Assembly: GCF_003813775.1 (NCBI RefSeq)
Contig: NZ_RPDH01000001.1
Span: 1,488,001 to 1,552,000, forward strand
Direction of reading: 5' to 3'
DNA: 64,000 nucleotides
Source: Chitinophaga lutea
GTDB taxonomy: Bacteria; Bacteroidota; Bacteroidia; Chitinophagales; Chitinophagaceae
The translations under genes were made by a program, and so were the position numbers. Under the pieces are notes generated by a model that searched no databases, was not told the origin of the DNA, and saw nothing but the letters and a program-made list of their open reading frames with translations. Below, piece by piece: positions 54,145-62,141 of this stretch (position 1 is its first letter; each line of letters starts with the position of its first letter).

Positions 54145-54978
54145 CTACAGGACAGACCCACAATATTTGCAGAAGCGGGCGTCATGGTCGTGGCCTTCTT
54201 TGCCACACGACGGGCAGGCCTGGTTGGAATGCGACCTGTTTCTCGCTGCGATGGCCATTTCGGTGGTCACAATACCGGTAGGCACCGCAATGATGCCGTA
54301 ACCCAGCAGCATTATAAAACTGGCGATCATTTTGCCCGCGGTGGTAACAGGTGCCACATCGCCGTACCCCACGGTGGTGATCGTTACAATGGCCCAGTAC
54401 ACGGATTGCGGGATACTCGTGAATCCACTATTCTCATCTTCCACCAGGTAAATCACCGACCCGAGGATCACCACCACCGTCAGCACAAACAAAATAAAGA
54501 TGCTGATCTTGCGCATACTGTTCATGACCGCCACGGTCAGGAATCGCATTTCGGAGATAAAATGCACGAGGCGGAAAATCCTGAAGATGCGCAGCAGCCG
54601 CAACGCTCGCAGCACCATCAGGGATTGGGCGCCCACGAACAGGATACTCAGGTAGGTGGGAATGATGGCAAGCAGGTCGATGATACCCAGGAAACTGAAT
54701 ACGTACCGTTGCGGGCGCCGGATACAGATAAGGCGCAGGATGTATTCCACGGTAAAGAGGCCGGTGAATATCCATTCCAGTGCATAGAAAAATCCGCCGA
54801 AACGGTCGTGCAGGGAGGCCACACTGTCCAGCATCACTACTACGATGCTCAGTAATATGCAGGCGAGCAGCGCCACGTCGAAGGCTTTGCCTGCCGGTTT
54901 CTCCGATTCGTAGATCAGCTCATGCAGCTGCATTTGCCAGCGATGCAGTCCACGGTTGTTTTCTTTTTCCTGGATCAT
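54145..54978 (-). CDS. voltage-gated-like K+ channel with C-terminal zinc ribbon
   Basis: 277 residues from ATG 54978 (the TTG at 54984 is in frame). Six membrane helices; S4 is LRALRLLRIFRIFRLV with Arg every third residue, and the pore signature TITTVGYGD is K+-selective. The tail is cytoplasmic and ends in CPSCGKEGHDHDARFCKYCG, a CxxC...CxxC zinc ribbon, presumably a tether or metal/redox sensor. It forms a homotetramer in the inner membrane. An exact -7 element (TAAATTTG, 55015-55022) lies 36 bases upstream, and the 148-bp repeat array begins just beyond it. Confidence 0.93.
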   Translation of the reverse strand: MIQEKENNRGLHRWQMQLHELIYESEKPAGKAFDVALLACILLSIVVVMLDSVASLHDRFGGFFYALEWIFTGLFTVEYILRLICIRRPQRYVFSFLGIIDLLAIIPTYLSILFVGAQSLMVLRALRLLRIFRIFRLVHFISEMRFLTVAVMNSMRKISIFILFVLTVVVILGSVIYLVEDENSGFTSIPQSVYWAIVTITTVGYGDVAPVTTAGKMIASFIMLLGYGIIAVPTGIVTTEMAIAARNRSHSNQACPSCGKEGHDHDARFCKYCGSVL

Positions 54979-55014
54979 ATTCAATATTTAACACAGCGGG
55001 ATGTGTATTGGTTA

Positions 55015-55022
55015 CAAATTTA
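55015..55022 (-). promoter_or_regulatory. -7 promoter element (TAAATTTG)
   Basis: An exact TAnnTTTG match on the minus strand, 36 bases before the K+ channel start. No clear -33 box. Confidence 0.45.
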
Positions 55023-55145
55023 CGGCTTGTGAAGCGGTATCGGGGAAATAACTCGCGGGTGTAATATTTGAATGACGTGGGATGCGGAGAAATTAAAACC
55101 CTTGCACGGAAAGGCAGTGCTTTATTCGGACAATGACCGGAAGGA

Positions 55146-55875
55146 TGCGGCAACCGAAGCCTTCCGGCTTGATTGAAGCTTGCCATTTGGGAGCGATTAC
55201 CGCAATAACGGGAACTATTACGTTGGTGGCAACGAAGTTGCCTCCAGGGTTTAACAATCCCTGAAGGGAATATGCGGCAGCAAAAGCGTTTCGCTACCTT
55301 GAACAAAGCTTACCATTCGGGAGTGACTACCTCAATAACGGGAACTATGTGGGAGCAAAAGAGTACTATCGGTTATGACGAGGTTGCCCTTCCACGTCCA
55401 ATTATCCCCGGAGGGGAATATGCGACAGCAAAACCGTTTCGCGGGCTTGAGCAAAGCTTGCCATTTGGGGGCGATTACCTCAATAACGGGAACTATGTGG
55501 GAGCAAAAGAGTACTATCGGTTATGACGAGGTTGCCCTTCCACGTCCAATTATCCCCGGAGGGGAATATGCGGCAGCAAAAGCGTTTCGCGGGCTTGAGC
55601 AAAGCTTGCCATTGGGGGGCGATTACCTCAACAACGGGAACTATGTGGGAGCAAAAGAGTACTATCGGTTATGACGAGGTTGCCCTCCCACGTCCAATCA
55701 TCCCCGGAAGGAGATTTGCGGCAGCAAAAGCGTTCCGCCGGCTTGAACGAAGCTTGCCATTGGGTGGCAATGACCGTAATAACGGGAACAATGCGGGAGT
55801 AAAAGGCGCTGTTGGTTATAGAGAAGTGTCCACTGGCTCCAACAATCCAAAAGGAAATGTGCAACAACAAGGGGA
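55146..55875. repeat. tandem array of about five 148-bp units, intergenic
   Basis: Unit starts: 55146 (diverged, 127 bases), 55273, 55421, 55569 (each exactly 148 bases and over 90% identical), 55717 (diverged, 141 bases), and a fragment from 55858. Each unit begins TGCGGCAGCAAAAGCGTTTC and ends with CCCCGGAGGGGAATA. There is no spacer between units. In the plus frame the units share AAAKAFRGLEQSLPLGGDYL, but the 148-base length shifts the frame each time. I see no gene in the remainder of 54979-56112, only the -7 element. Confidence 0.85.
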
Positions 55876-56112
55876 GTATTACATCCAATAATCATACTGC
55901 CCCAAAGAGGCTTAAATGCCAGAGTTGCCACCCGTAAGCAGGGTTGGCTAAGATGCAACCGGAGTAATCCGGTCCGCGCCATTCAGCAGGACACCCATCT
56001 GGCGGATGCGTCAAATAATGCGGCTTGCACCCATACCACCGGGTACTATCTCAGGAACCCGGCTGTTGACAGGGGGAACAGGCTGCTCAAAAAGTAGATC
56101 AAAGAAAACGGC

Positions 56113-56388
56113 TCAATCCTCGTCCTCATCATCCTCGTCTTCTTCCAGCCACTCCATGTAGGAATAATACCAGTCCTCCAGCTCATCCAGCAGCTCCTGT
56201 TTCTTTTCGGGCTCACCGTGGAAATATTCTTCCACGTTGTCAATTTCCTCTACAATATCGATGTAGGCTACTTCCTCATCTTCCTCCACCCGCTTGGCGA
56301 AAAACCGCGGCTTCTCCGTATGGAAGATGTATTCATTATCCGGATCCGTTACCGGGTCATCTGCAATCATGAATTTAGGTAATGCCAT
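56113..56388 (-). CDS. conserved acidic hypothetical protein (91 aa)
   Basis: MALPKFMIADDPVTDPDNEY, then a segment with FFAKRVEEDEE and a C-terminus of almost only Glu/Asp (EEDEDDEDED). No signal peptide. The core (ADDP, PDNEYIFHTEKPRF) is shared with Bacteroidota proteins of unknown function. Very acidic tails often bind basic proteins or DNA-mimicking surfaces, but this is inference. Exact -7 element (TAAATTTG) 34 bases upstream. The 148-bp repeat array begins about 240 bases downstream of the stop. Confidence 0.75.
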   Translation of the reverse strand: MALPKFMIADDPVTDPDNEYIFHTEKPRFFAKRVEEDEEVAYIDIVEEIDNVEEYFHGEPEKKQELLDELEDWYYSYMEWLEEDEDDEDED

Positions 56389-56422
56389 TGGATAACAATT
56401 TTTATTTGACTACAAAGGACTA

Positions 56423-56430
56423 CAAATTTA
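56423..56430 (-). promoter_or_regulatory. -7 promoter element (TAAATTTG)
   Basis: An exact TAnnTTTG match on the minus strand, 34 bases before the acidic protein start. Confidence 0.45.
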
Positions 56431-56512
56431 ATGTTTTATGCCGGTTTTTGAAGCAGCTTTTCATCACTTCTCCATCTAAAAGAATGATTTTATTTTTTGA
56501 TGAAGTTTATGT

Positions 56513-56520
56513 TACCTTTG
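56513..56520 (+). promoter_or_regulatory. -7 promoter element (TACCTTTG)
   Basis: An exact TAnnTTTG match 15 bases before ATG 56536 of the FadR-type regulator. The putative operator (56523) directly follows it, so bound regulator would block initiation. Confidence 0.55.
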
Positions 56521-56522
56521 CA

Positions 56523-56539
56523 AACATCAGATGATATGA
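56523..56539 (+). promoter_or_regulatory. FadR-type operator copy 1 (AACATCAGATGATATGA)
   Basis: Matches 16 of 17 bases of the site at 57221-57237 and overlaps the regulator's start codon. The ATCAGATGAT core has the inverted-repeat form expected of GntR/FadR operators. Confidence 0.6.
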
Positions 56540-57207
56540 TGAAGAACATTCAACCTCTACAACGTAAAAACCTTGCGGACGAAGTGGCTGCGCAATTGCG
56601 GCAGCTGATCGGTTCCGGCACGTATGCCGTAGGGCAGCAGTTGCCGACCGAGCCCGAACTGATGCAACAGTTCGGGGTGGGGCGTTCCACCATCCGCGAG
56701 GCCGTCAGGTTGATTGTGAATGCGGGGCTGGTGCGGGTACAGCAGGGGTTGGGCACTTTCGTGATCTCGCAGCAGGCACTGGGTGAGCCGCTGGCACAAC
56801 GGTTTAACCGGGCCCACTTTCAGGACCTCAATGAAGTGAGGCTGCTGCTCGAAGTGAAAATCGCGGAAAAAGCCGCCATCCACCGCACCAAGGAAGATAT
56901 CGTGAAAATGAAGGCTTTCCTCAAAAAGCGGCACGAAGCCGCCAAAGCGAATGACGTGGAAGCCTGCCGCCGCGCCGATGTGGATTTTCACACCGCCGTG
57001 GCCGTGGCATCGGGGAATGAAATCATGGTGGACCTGTATAAAACCATCGCCACCCATCTGATACAATCGTTTAAAGACAGATATACAGATACCGTCTCGT
57101 TTCTGGAATCACAGCATCTGCACAAGGCACTGCTGGACAGCATTATAGACAAAGACTCCGCGCAGGCGCTCATATGGGCTACCCGTATCAGCAGCGGCGT
57201 GAAATAA
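56536..57207 (+). CDS. FadR-family (GntR) transcriptional regulator
   Basis: 223 residues from ATG 56536; ATG 56539 is adjacent. N-terminal winged helix (about 1-75): LADEVAAQLRQLIGSGTY, LPTEPELMQQFGVGRSTIRE and VRVQQGLGTFV, the GntR signature. C-terminal FCD-type all-helical domain (about 90-223) with VDFHTAVAVASGN and HKALLDSIIDKD, where His residues bind a metal and ligand. It is cytoplasmic and probably represses itself and the Fsr-like pump, because near-identical palindromic sites precede both genes. The ligand is unknown. Confidence 0.92.
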   Translation: MMKNIQPLQRKNLADEVAAQLRQLIGSGTYAVGQQLPTEPELMQQFGVGRSTIREAVRLIVNAGLVRVQQGLGTFVISQQALGEPLAQRFNRAHFQDLNEVRLLLEVKIAEKAAIHRTKEDIVKMKAFLKKRHEAAKANDVEACRRADVDFHTAVAVASGNEIMVDLYKTIATHLIQSFKDRYTDTVSFLESQHLHKALLDSIIDKDSAQALIWATRISSGVK

Positions 57208-57220
57208 TTTTTTTAACTTA

Positions 57221-57237
57221 AACATCAGATGATCTGA
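57221..57237 (+). promoter_or_regulatory. FadR-type operator copy 2 (AACATCAGATGATCTGA)
   Basis: Contains the near-perfect palindrome TCAGATGATCTGA. It ends 4 bases before the MFS start codon and matches 16 of 17 bases of the site at 56523-56539. Confidence 0.65.
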
Positions 57238-57241
57238 CAAA

Positions 57242-58471
57242 ATGGAAACTGTATTGGAGGCCGAAGACAAAGCCACTTCGGCCCGCAATGTGGCAGAAAA
57301 AACGGTTTTCTCCGTACTGCTGGCGCTTAGTTTTACACACCTGCTGAACGACACCATCCAGTCGCTCATTCCGGCCATTTACCCGCTGGTCAAAGATTCT
57401 CTGCACCTGAACTTTTCCCAGGTAGGCCTGATTACCCTCACCTTCCAGCTCTCTGCGTCCATTCTGCAGCCACTGGTGGGCCTGTACACCGACAAACGGC
57501 CGCAGCCCTATTCCCTGGCCATCGGCATGGGATTTACCCTGCTGGGACTGGTGTGCCTTTCATTGTCGCACAGCTTCGCCATGGTGCTGCTGTCTGTAGC
57601 GCTGGTAGGCGTCGGTTCGGCCATTTTCCACCCCGAAGCATCGCGTCTGGCTTACATGGCCTCGGGCGGCAAACATGGCATGGCACAATCGCTGTTCCAG
57701 GTGGGCGGCAATACCGGCAGCTCGCTGGGGCCTTTGCTGGCGGCGGCGATCATTGTGCCCTTCGGGCAGCTGCACATCGCCTGGTTTTCGCTGGTGGCGC
57801 TGCTGGCCATTGTGGTGATGCTGCGCATCAGCCGCTGGTATCTCAATAATCCGCACCGCATCAAACCGAAGAAAAAAACGGTACAGACGGAAACGATGAA
57901 ACTGTCCAAAGGCCGTGTGGCGTTTGCGCTGTTCATCCTGCTGGTGCTCATTTTCTCGAAGTATTTTTACATGGCCAGCCTCACCAGTTATTACACCTTC
58001 TACCTGATGGACAAGTTCCATGTATCGGTACAGGACTCCCAGGTATACCTGTTTGTGTTCCTGTTCGCCATTGCCGCGGGCACCTTTATCGGCGGCCCCA
58101 TCGGCGACCGCATCGGCCGGAAATACGTGATCTGGATTTCCATCCTCGGGGTGGCACCGTTTGCGTTGCTGATGCCGCATGTGAACCTGGTATGGACGGT
58201 GGTGATGAGCGTGTTCATCGGCGTGATTCTTTCTTCCGCCTTCTCCGCCATCCTCGTGTACGCGCAGGAACTGGTGCCGGGTAAAGTGGGAATGATCGCG
58301 GGACTGTTTTTCGGGTTTGCCTTTGGTATGGCGGGCGTAGGTTCTGCACTGCTGGGCGAACTGGCAGACCGCACCAGTATCAATTACGTATACCAGGTGT
58401 GTGCTTACCTGCCGCTGATCGGCCTGCTCACGGGCTTTTTGCCGAATATTGAAGGGAAGAGAAAATCCTGA
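57242..58471 (+). CDS. MFS transporter, fosmidomycin-resistance (Fsr)-like
   Basis: 409 residues, 12 predicted helices. It shows the Fsr signatures: LSFTHLLNDTIQSLIPAIYP near residue 30, HPEASRLAYMASGGKHGMAQ (the long conserved segment around helix 4-5), and GPIGDRIGRKYVIW, the MFS motif A of the second half. Fsr-like pumps export fosmidomycin and similar compounds with protons. The actual substrate here is probably a natural toxin or metabolite sensed by the FadR-type regulator, since both genes carry the same operator. A strong terminator follows. Confidence 0.92.
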   Translation: METVLEAEDKATSARNVAEKTVFSVLLALSFTHLLNDTIQSLIPAIYPLVKDSLHLNFSQVGLITLTFQLSASILQPLVGLYTDKRPQPYSLAIGMGFTLLGLVCLSLSHSFAMVLLSVALVGVGSAIFHPEASRLAYMASGGKHGMAQSLFQVGGNTGSSLGPLLAAAIIVPFGQLHIAWFSLVALLAIVVMLRISRWYLNNPHRIKPKKKTVQTETMKLSKGRVAFALFILLVLIFSKYFYMASLTSYYTFYLMDKFHVSVQDSQVYLFVFLFAIAAGTFIGGPIGDRIGRKYVIWISILGVAPFALLMPHVNLVWTVVMSVFIGVILSSAFSAILVYAQELVPGKVGMIAGLFFGFAFGMAGVGSALLGELADRTSINYVYQVCAYLPLIGLLTGFLPNIEGKRKS

Positions 58472-58490
58472 TAAAAGAATAACGAACATA

Positions 58491-58526
58491 AAAGGGGGAT
58501 ATCATCAGCTGATATCCCCCTTTTGT
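58491..58526 (+). terminator. strong intrinsic terminator of the regulator-pump unit
   Basis: A 14-bp perfect stem, AAAGGGGGATATCA (58491-58504) with TGATATCCCCCTTT (58510-58523), and a TCAGC loop, followed by TGTTTT. It is 19 bases after the pump stop. Confidence 0.88.
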
Positions 58527-58629
58527 TTTATAACGATGTTCCGCGCACAGCCAATAGCGGGCTGAAGTGCCACAGTAAACTGTGAGATCGGATGTGGAGC
58601 AAACCCAAAGCTTTCACAGCCCTCCATAC

Positions 58630-59090
58630 TTCACAATCATCGCCGGATTATCCCGCCTACAACCGCATTTACGTTGCGATCTGCACCACATGATAGGTGA
58701 TTCTTGCGCTGCCGGAGCCGGAAATGAACTGGTTGAAATAGCCCCCTTCACACTTTACAACCGGTGCGAATTATCCCCTCCTACAAGCGTACGTTAAATG
58801 ATAGGTGTTTCTCCCGCTGCCGGATCCGGATATGAACTGATTGAGATAGCCGCCTTCCACACCTCACAACCGGCTTGGATTATCCCTTCTACAACCGTGC
58901 GTCACATGATAGGTGCTTCTCGCGCTGCCACGGCCGGGTATGAACCGATTGGATATCCGCTTCCACACTTCACAATCGGCTGGATTATCCCTCCTACAAC
59001 CGCACATACGTTGCGATCTGCGCCACATGATAGGTGATTCTTGCGCTACCGGGGCCGGATATGAACTGGTTGAGATAACCGCCTTCCACA
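58630..59090. repeat. four tandem copies of the DUF2490 gene's 3' end
   Basis: Approximate copies: 58630-58751, 58752-58861, 58862-58968 and 58969-59090, about 107-122 bases each. The last one (58969-59090) includes the real end of the gene (stop 58994-58996). All share the TGATAGGTG, TTCTCGCGCTGCCGG-like and ATGAACTGGTTGAGATAACCGCC segments. Read on the minus strand, the outermost copy still encodes EGGYFNQFISGSGSARITYH, nearly the true C-terminus. The copies between are frameshifted. Region 58527-58629 shows nothing I can name. Confidence 0.85.
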
Positions 59091-59737
59091 TCGAACTTCG
59101 GGCTGAGGCGGTAGCCTACGGCCAGGTAAGCACGGTTCTGGTCGAATACCTTGCCATTGGTGCGGGTCGGGTCGCCGTAGTTGAGGAACAATTCATTCTG
59201 CGCGGCTACAAAGAGGCCTTTCTCAAATGCTTTCGAGCCATCTATCGGCACAATCCCTCGCAGGAAATACCGGAAGCGGTGTGCCAGGTCAAAGCCGTCA
59301 TTTTTCAGGTCATTTTCCTCCACCACGCTCTTCGGCAGGAAACGTTGCTCCAGCCTGAAGCGGTGCTGCAGTGGAACAAAAGCCACCTGGTGGTTCACGA
59401 TGAACTGCTCCCATATGCGGTGCTCCGACAAATAATCGAACTCGATCTGGTTGGCCGCGCTATTGTACATGGAACGCAGCCGGATCCAGGCGTAACCCAC
59501 CGTGGCGATCATGTTTTTGCGTACATGATAATTTAAGCCGGGCCGCACGATAAGCGTCTGCAACGCTTCGAATTTGTCGGTAGTGCGAACCTGGACATCC
59601 ATGTATACACTGAACTTGCTGGCGGGAATGCGGAAAGTGTTGAATGCCGCGAACCAGCCTGCGGTTTGCCGCTGCTGTGCGGTGGCACCAAAGGCGATAC
59701 AGCAGGACATAACAATTGTAAAAAAATATCGCTTCAT
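58994..59737 (-). CDS. DUF2490 family outer-membrane-like protein
   Basis: 247 residues from ATG 59737. Signal peptide (MKRYFFTIVMSCCIAFGATA), then alternating beta-strand pattern with GWFAAFNTFRIPASKFSVYM, LIVRPGLNYHVRKNMIATVG, and an amphipathic C-terminal strand (ARITYHVAQIATYVRL). DUF2490 proteins are small predicted beta-barrels in the outer membrane, function unknown. A near-ideal promoter precedes it. Its last about 115 bases recur three more times directly downstream (58630-58968), two of the copies decayed. Confidence 0.88.
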   Translation of the reverse strand: MKRYFFTIVMSCCIAFGATAQQRQTAGWFAAFNTFRIPASKFSVYMDVQVRTTDKFEALQTLIVRPGLNYHVRKNMIATVGYAWIRLRSMYNSAANQIEFDYLSEHRIWEQFIVNHQVAFVPLQHRFRLEQRFLPKSVVEENDLKNDGFDLAHRFRYFLRGIVPIDGSKAFEKGLFVAAQNELFLNYGDPTRTNGKVFDQNRAYLAVGYRLSPKFDVEGGYLNQFISGPGSARITYHVAQIATYVRL

Positions 59738-59761
59738 CGGACGAGTCGTTTTGTCTTGGCC

Positions 59762-59792
59762 CAAAAATATAAAAGCGGGCGCCATTATCAAA
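59762..59792 (-). promoter_or_regulatory. full Bacteroidota-type promoter (TTTG-N19-TATTTTTG)
   Basis: On the minus strand TTTG (59789-59792) and TATTTTTG (59762-59769) are separated by exactly 19 bases, the consensus arrangement. It is 24 bases before the DUF2490 gene start. Confidence 0.7.
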
Positions 59793-59805
59793 CAGGGCGG
59801 GTAAA

Positions 59806-60015
59806 ATGGTTTTTCGAGGTGATTTGCATACCGTATCCCTGCGCATCAGCGCTGATTGGGGAAAAACCTGGAAATGGGATAACACGATGACGGCAGGCCT
59901 GGCAACCACTTATCCGGCTATCGTGCGAATATCCCGCAACATAATAGGCGTATTGCATAAAAAAGATAGCTATTCCACCGTTATTTTTACCCTCGCAAAA
60001 ATAGATATACGATGA
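59806..60015 (+). pseudogene. remnant of an exo-sialidase C-terminus (Asp-box)
   Basis: 69 codons that read LRISADWGKTWKWDN, an exact Asp-box (S-x-D-x-G-x-T-W), then TTYPAIVRISRNIIGVLH and a short tail, like the last blade of a BNR-type sialidase (family about 350-550 residues). No upstream part of the enzyme exists: on this strand the preceding bases are the DUF2490 promoter region. It overlaps the GH20 start by 4 bases (ATGA), so it looks like the tail of a former sialidase-hexosaminidase operon after a deletion. Whether it is still translated is unknown. Confidence 0.7.
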
Positions 60016-61871
60016 TGCGCTCTTTATTGCTGATGTTGTTACCCTTTACCGCCGCGGCACAGCCCGCGCTGATTCCACAGCCGCAGGAAGTTGTATGGGG
60101 CAAGGGAAGCTGTCTGCCAACCGGATATAAGGCTTTGCTCCCGATGGATGCGGCATTCGAAAAAGAAGGAAAAAAATTGCTGGCCCTGTTTCCTCATGCC
60201 GGTGTGCAACAGGTATCCCGCGGCGGCTACCTGGCTATCCGCCGCGGCCCCACCAAACCCGAAGGTTACACCCTTTCAGTGCACCGCGACAGTATCGTGA
60301 TCACCGCAGCGGATGCGGCGGGGGCGTTCTACGGTATCCAGACCCTCCAACAGCTGATGGACGGGAGGAAAGACATTCCCGCTTGCCGGATTACCGACTG
60401 GCCGGCATTTCCATGGCGCGGCTACATGGTGGATGTGGGGAGGAATTACCAGTCGATGTCATTGCTGAAACAACAGATCGATGTGATGGCACGCTACAAA
60501 CTGAATATCTTCCATTTCCACCCCACGGAAGATGTGGCGTGGCGGCTGGCTATCCGCCAGTATCCACAGCTCACGGCCCCGGAGCACATGCTTCGCCAGC
60601 ACGGAAAATTTTACTCGGAAGCGGAGGTGCAGGCGCTCATCGCATACTGCCGCGAGCGCCATATTACTTTCGTGCCGGAGATAGACATGCCCGGGCATAG
60701 TGCCGCCTTCAAACGCGCCATGAAAACCGATATGCAGTCAGATAGCGGGTTGGCGATCGTCAAAAATATTCTTCGGGAAGTGGTTGCCACTTACGACCTG
60801 CCATATGTGCACATCGGCGGCGACGAAGTACATATCACCAACCCGCAGTTCCTGCCCGCGGTAACGGAACTCCTGCATTCGCTGGGTAAAAAAACGATCG
60901 GCTGGAGCCCCGGCGGCAACCTGCATCAGCAAACCATCCGGCAGTTGTGGATGCGCGATGGCGCCGTAGAAAAGAACCTGCAGTACATAGATTCCCGGCA
61001 TATGTACCTCAATCACATCGACCCGCTGGAAACACCCGTCACGCTTTTTCTGCGGAAGATCGATGCCGGTACGCTGGGAGCAACGCTCTGCCTGTGGCAC
61101 GACCGGAAGATTGCCCATGAAAGCGATCTGCTGCAAATGAACGCGGTATACCCCGGCATTCCCGCATTTGCCGAACGCACCTGGCGTGGCGGCGGGCACA
61201 ACGGCATGCTGGCTGCCATCGGGGCACCGGGAGCTGTCCAAACAAAAGAATTCAGCGAGTTCGAAAGCCGGCTGATGCAGCACCGGGGAACCTATTTCGC
61301 AGGCAAGCCGTTCCCCTACGCTGCACAGTCTTCCATCGTCTGGAATCTGTACGGGCCGTTCGATAATGGTGGCCAGCTGGAAAAGGAATTCACGGTGAAT
61401 ACCAATGCTGCGCCGGTGCTGCAAATCGTGGGAGGCACCATCGTTCTCCGTCACTGGTGGGCGCCGCTGGTGACTGGCGTGCTGCCCGACCCGAAAGAGA
61501 ACACCACCTGGTATGCCGTTACAAAAATCTGGCGCGATAAAGCAGGCACCGAAGATTTTTGGGTCGGGTTCAACAATTTCTCCCGTTCGCCGGCCACGGA
61601 TTCGCCGCCCGCGAATGAATGGGATGAAAAGAAAAGCGCCGTATGGGTAAATGGCATCGCGGTGCCGCCGCCCCATTGGAAAAAAGCGGGCCAAAAGGGG
61701 AATTCCGAAATCCCGCTTCAAGATGAAGGATATGAGTCGAGGGTCCCCACGAAAGTTGACCTGCAAAAGGGCTGGAACATCATCAAAGTAAAAGCGCCCG
61801 TAGGCAGCTTTGAGGGGCGCGACTGGCAGAACCCGGTGAAGTGGATGTTCACGTTTATCCCGGCTCCGTAG
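60012..61871 (+). CDS. GH20 beta-N-acetylhexosaminidase, secreted
   Basis: 619 residues. Signal peptide (LLLMLLPFTAAAQP), GH20 N-terminal domain (about 20-130, LIPQPQEVVWGKG), then the TIM barrel (about 135-430) with WRGYMVDVGRNYQSM, FVPEIDMPGHSAAF and the catalytic Asp271-Glu272 in HIGGDEVHI, where Glu is the acid/base and Asp assists substrate-helped hydrolysis. The C-terminal part (about 440-619) is beta-rich, possibly carbohydrate-binding. It removes terminal GlcNAc/GalNAc from glycans or chitin oligomers in the periplasm or outside. It begins with ATGATG overlapping the sialidase remnant, which suggests host-glycan use. No other PUL genes are near. Confidence 0.9.
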   Translation: MMRSLLLMLLPFTAAAQPALIPQPQEVVWGKGSCLPTGYKALLPMDAAFEKEGKKLLALFPHAGVQQVSRGGYLAIRRGPTKPEGYTLSVHRDSIVITAADAAGAFYGIQTLQQLMDGRKDIPACRITDWPAFPWRGYMVDVGRNYQSMSLLKQQIDVMARYKLNIFHFHPTEDVAWRLAIRQYPQLTAPEHMLRQHGKFYSEAEVQALIAYCRERHITFVPEIDMPGHSAAFKRAMKTDMQSDSGLAIVKNILREVVATYDLPYVHIGGDEVHITNPQFLPAVTELLHSLGKKTIGWSPGGNLHQQTIRQLWMRDGAVEKNLQYIDSRHMYLNHIDPLETPVTLFLRKIDAGTLGATLCLWHDRKIAHESDLLQMNAVYPGIPAFAERTWRGGGHNGMLAAIGAPGAVQTKEFSEFESRLMQHRGTYFAGKPFPYAAQSSIVWNLYGPFDNGGQLEKEFTVNTNAAPVLQIVGGTIVLRHWWAPLVTGVLPDPKENTTWYAVTKIWRDKAGTEDFWVGFNNFSRSPATDSPPANEWDEKKSAVWVNGIAVPPPHWKKAGQKGNSEIPLQDEGYESRVPTKVDLQKGWNIIKVKAPVGSFEGRDWQNPVKWMFTFIPAP

Positions 61872-62126
61872 GGATTTCAGGTGCTGCTGTATGCAATTCA
61901 CTCCATGCCGCTTGCTGTTGCTCTTCCGCCAATGGCCGTGCCTTGAAGATCGCCGGATTTCGTCCGGAGCATGTCACGCGCTTTGCCTGTCCGATCCCGC
62001 GATGCCGTCTTCCAAGGCGATGTGCCGGATATTGTATGCCACAAACGGTGGCCAGGATATTTCCCCTGTTTTTTATACGATGTCATTTGCGGTCAGGACC
62101 CCATCGTCGCCCGGCCGCAAATTGCT

Positions 62127-62134
62127 TACCTTTG
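62127..62134 (+). promoter_or_regulatory. -7 promoter element (TACCTTTG) next to the start codon
   Basis: An exact TAnnTTTG match ending 7 bases before ATG 62142, which predicts a transcript with almost no leader. The preceding 61872-62126 holds no gene I can support. Confidence 0.5.
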
Positions 62135-62141
62135 CGTAAAA

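Noticed and set aside
55146..55875. CRISPR array
   Set aside because: The units are contiguous 148-base repeats with no unique spacers, and no cas genes are near.
55272..55891. Three overlapping plus-strand frames in the 148-bp array as separate genes
   Set aside because: They are the same repeat read in successive frames because 148 is not a multiple of three. No upstream start or promoter fits.
58582..59536. Plus-strand frames across the DUF2490 tail repeats
   Set aside because: They read the antisense of the gene and its tail copies; the minus-strand gene has signal peptide, family pattern and promoter.
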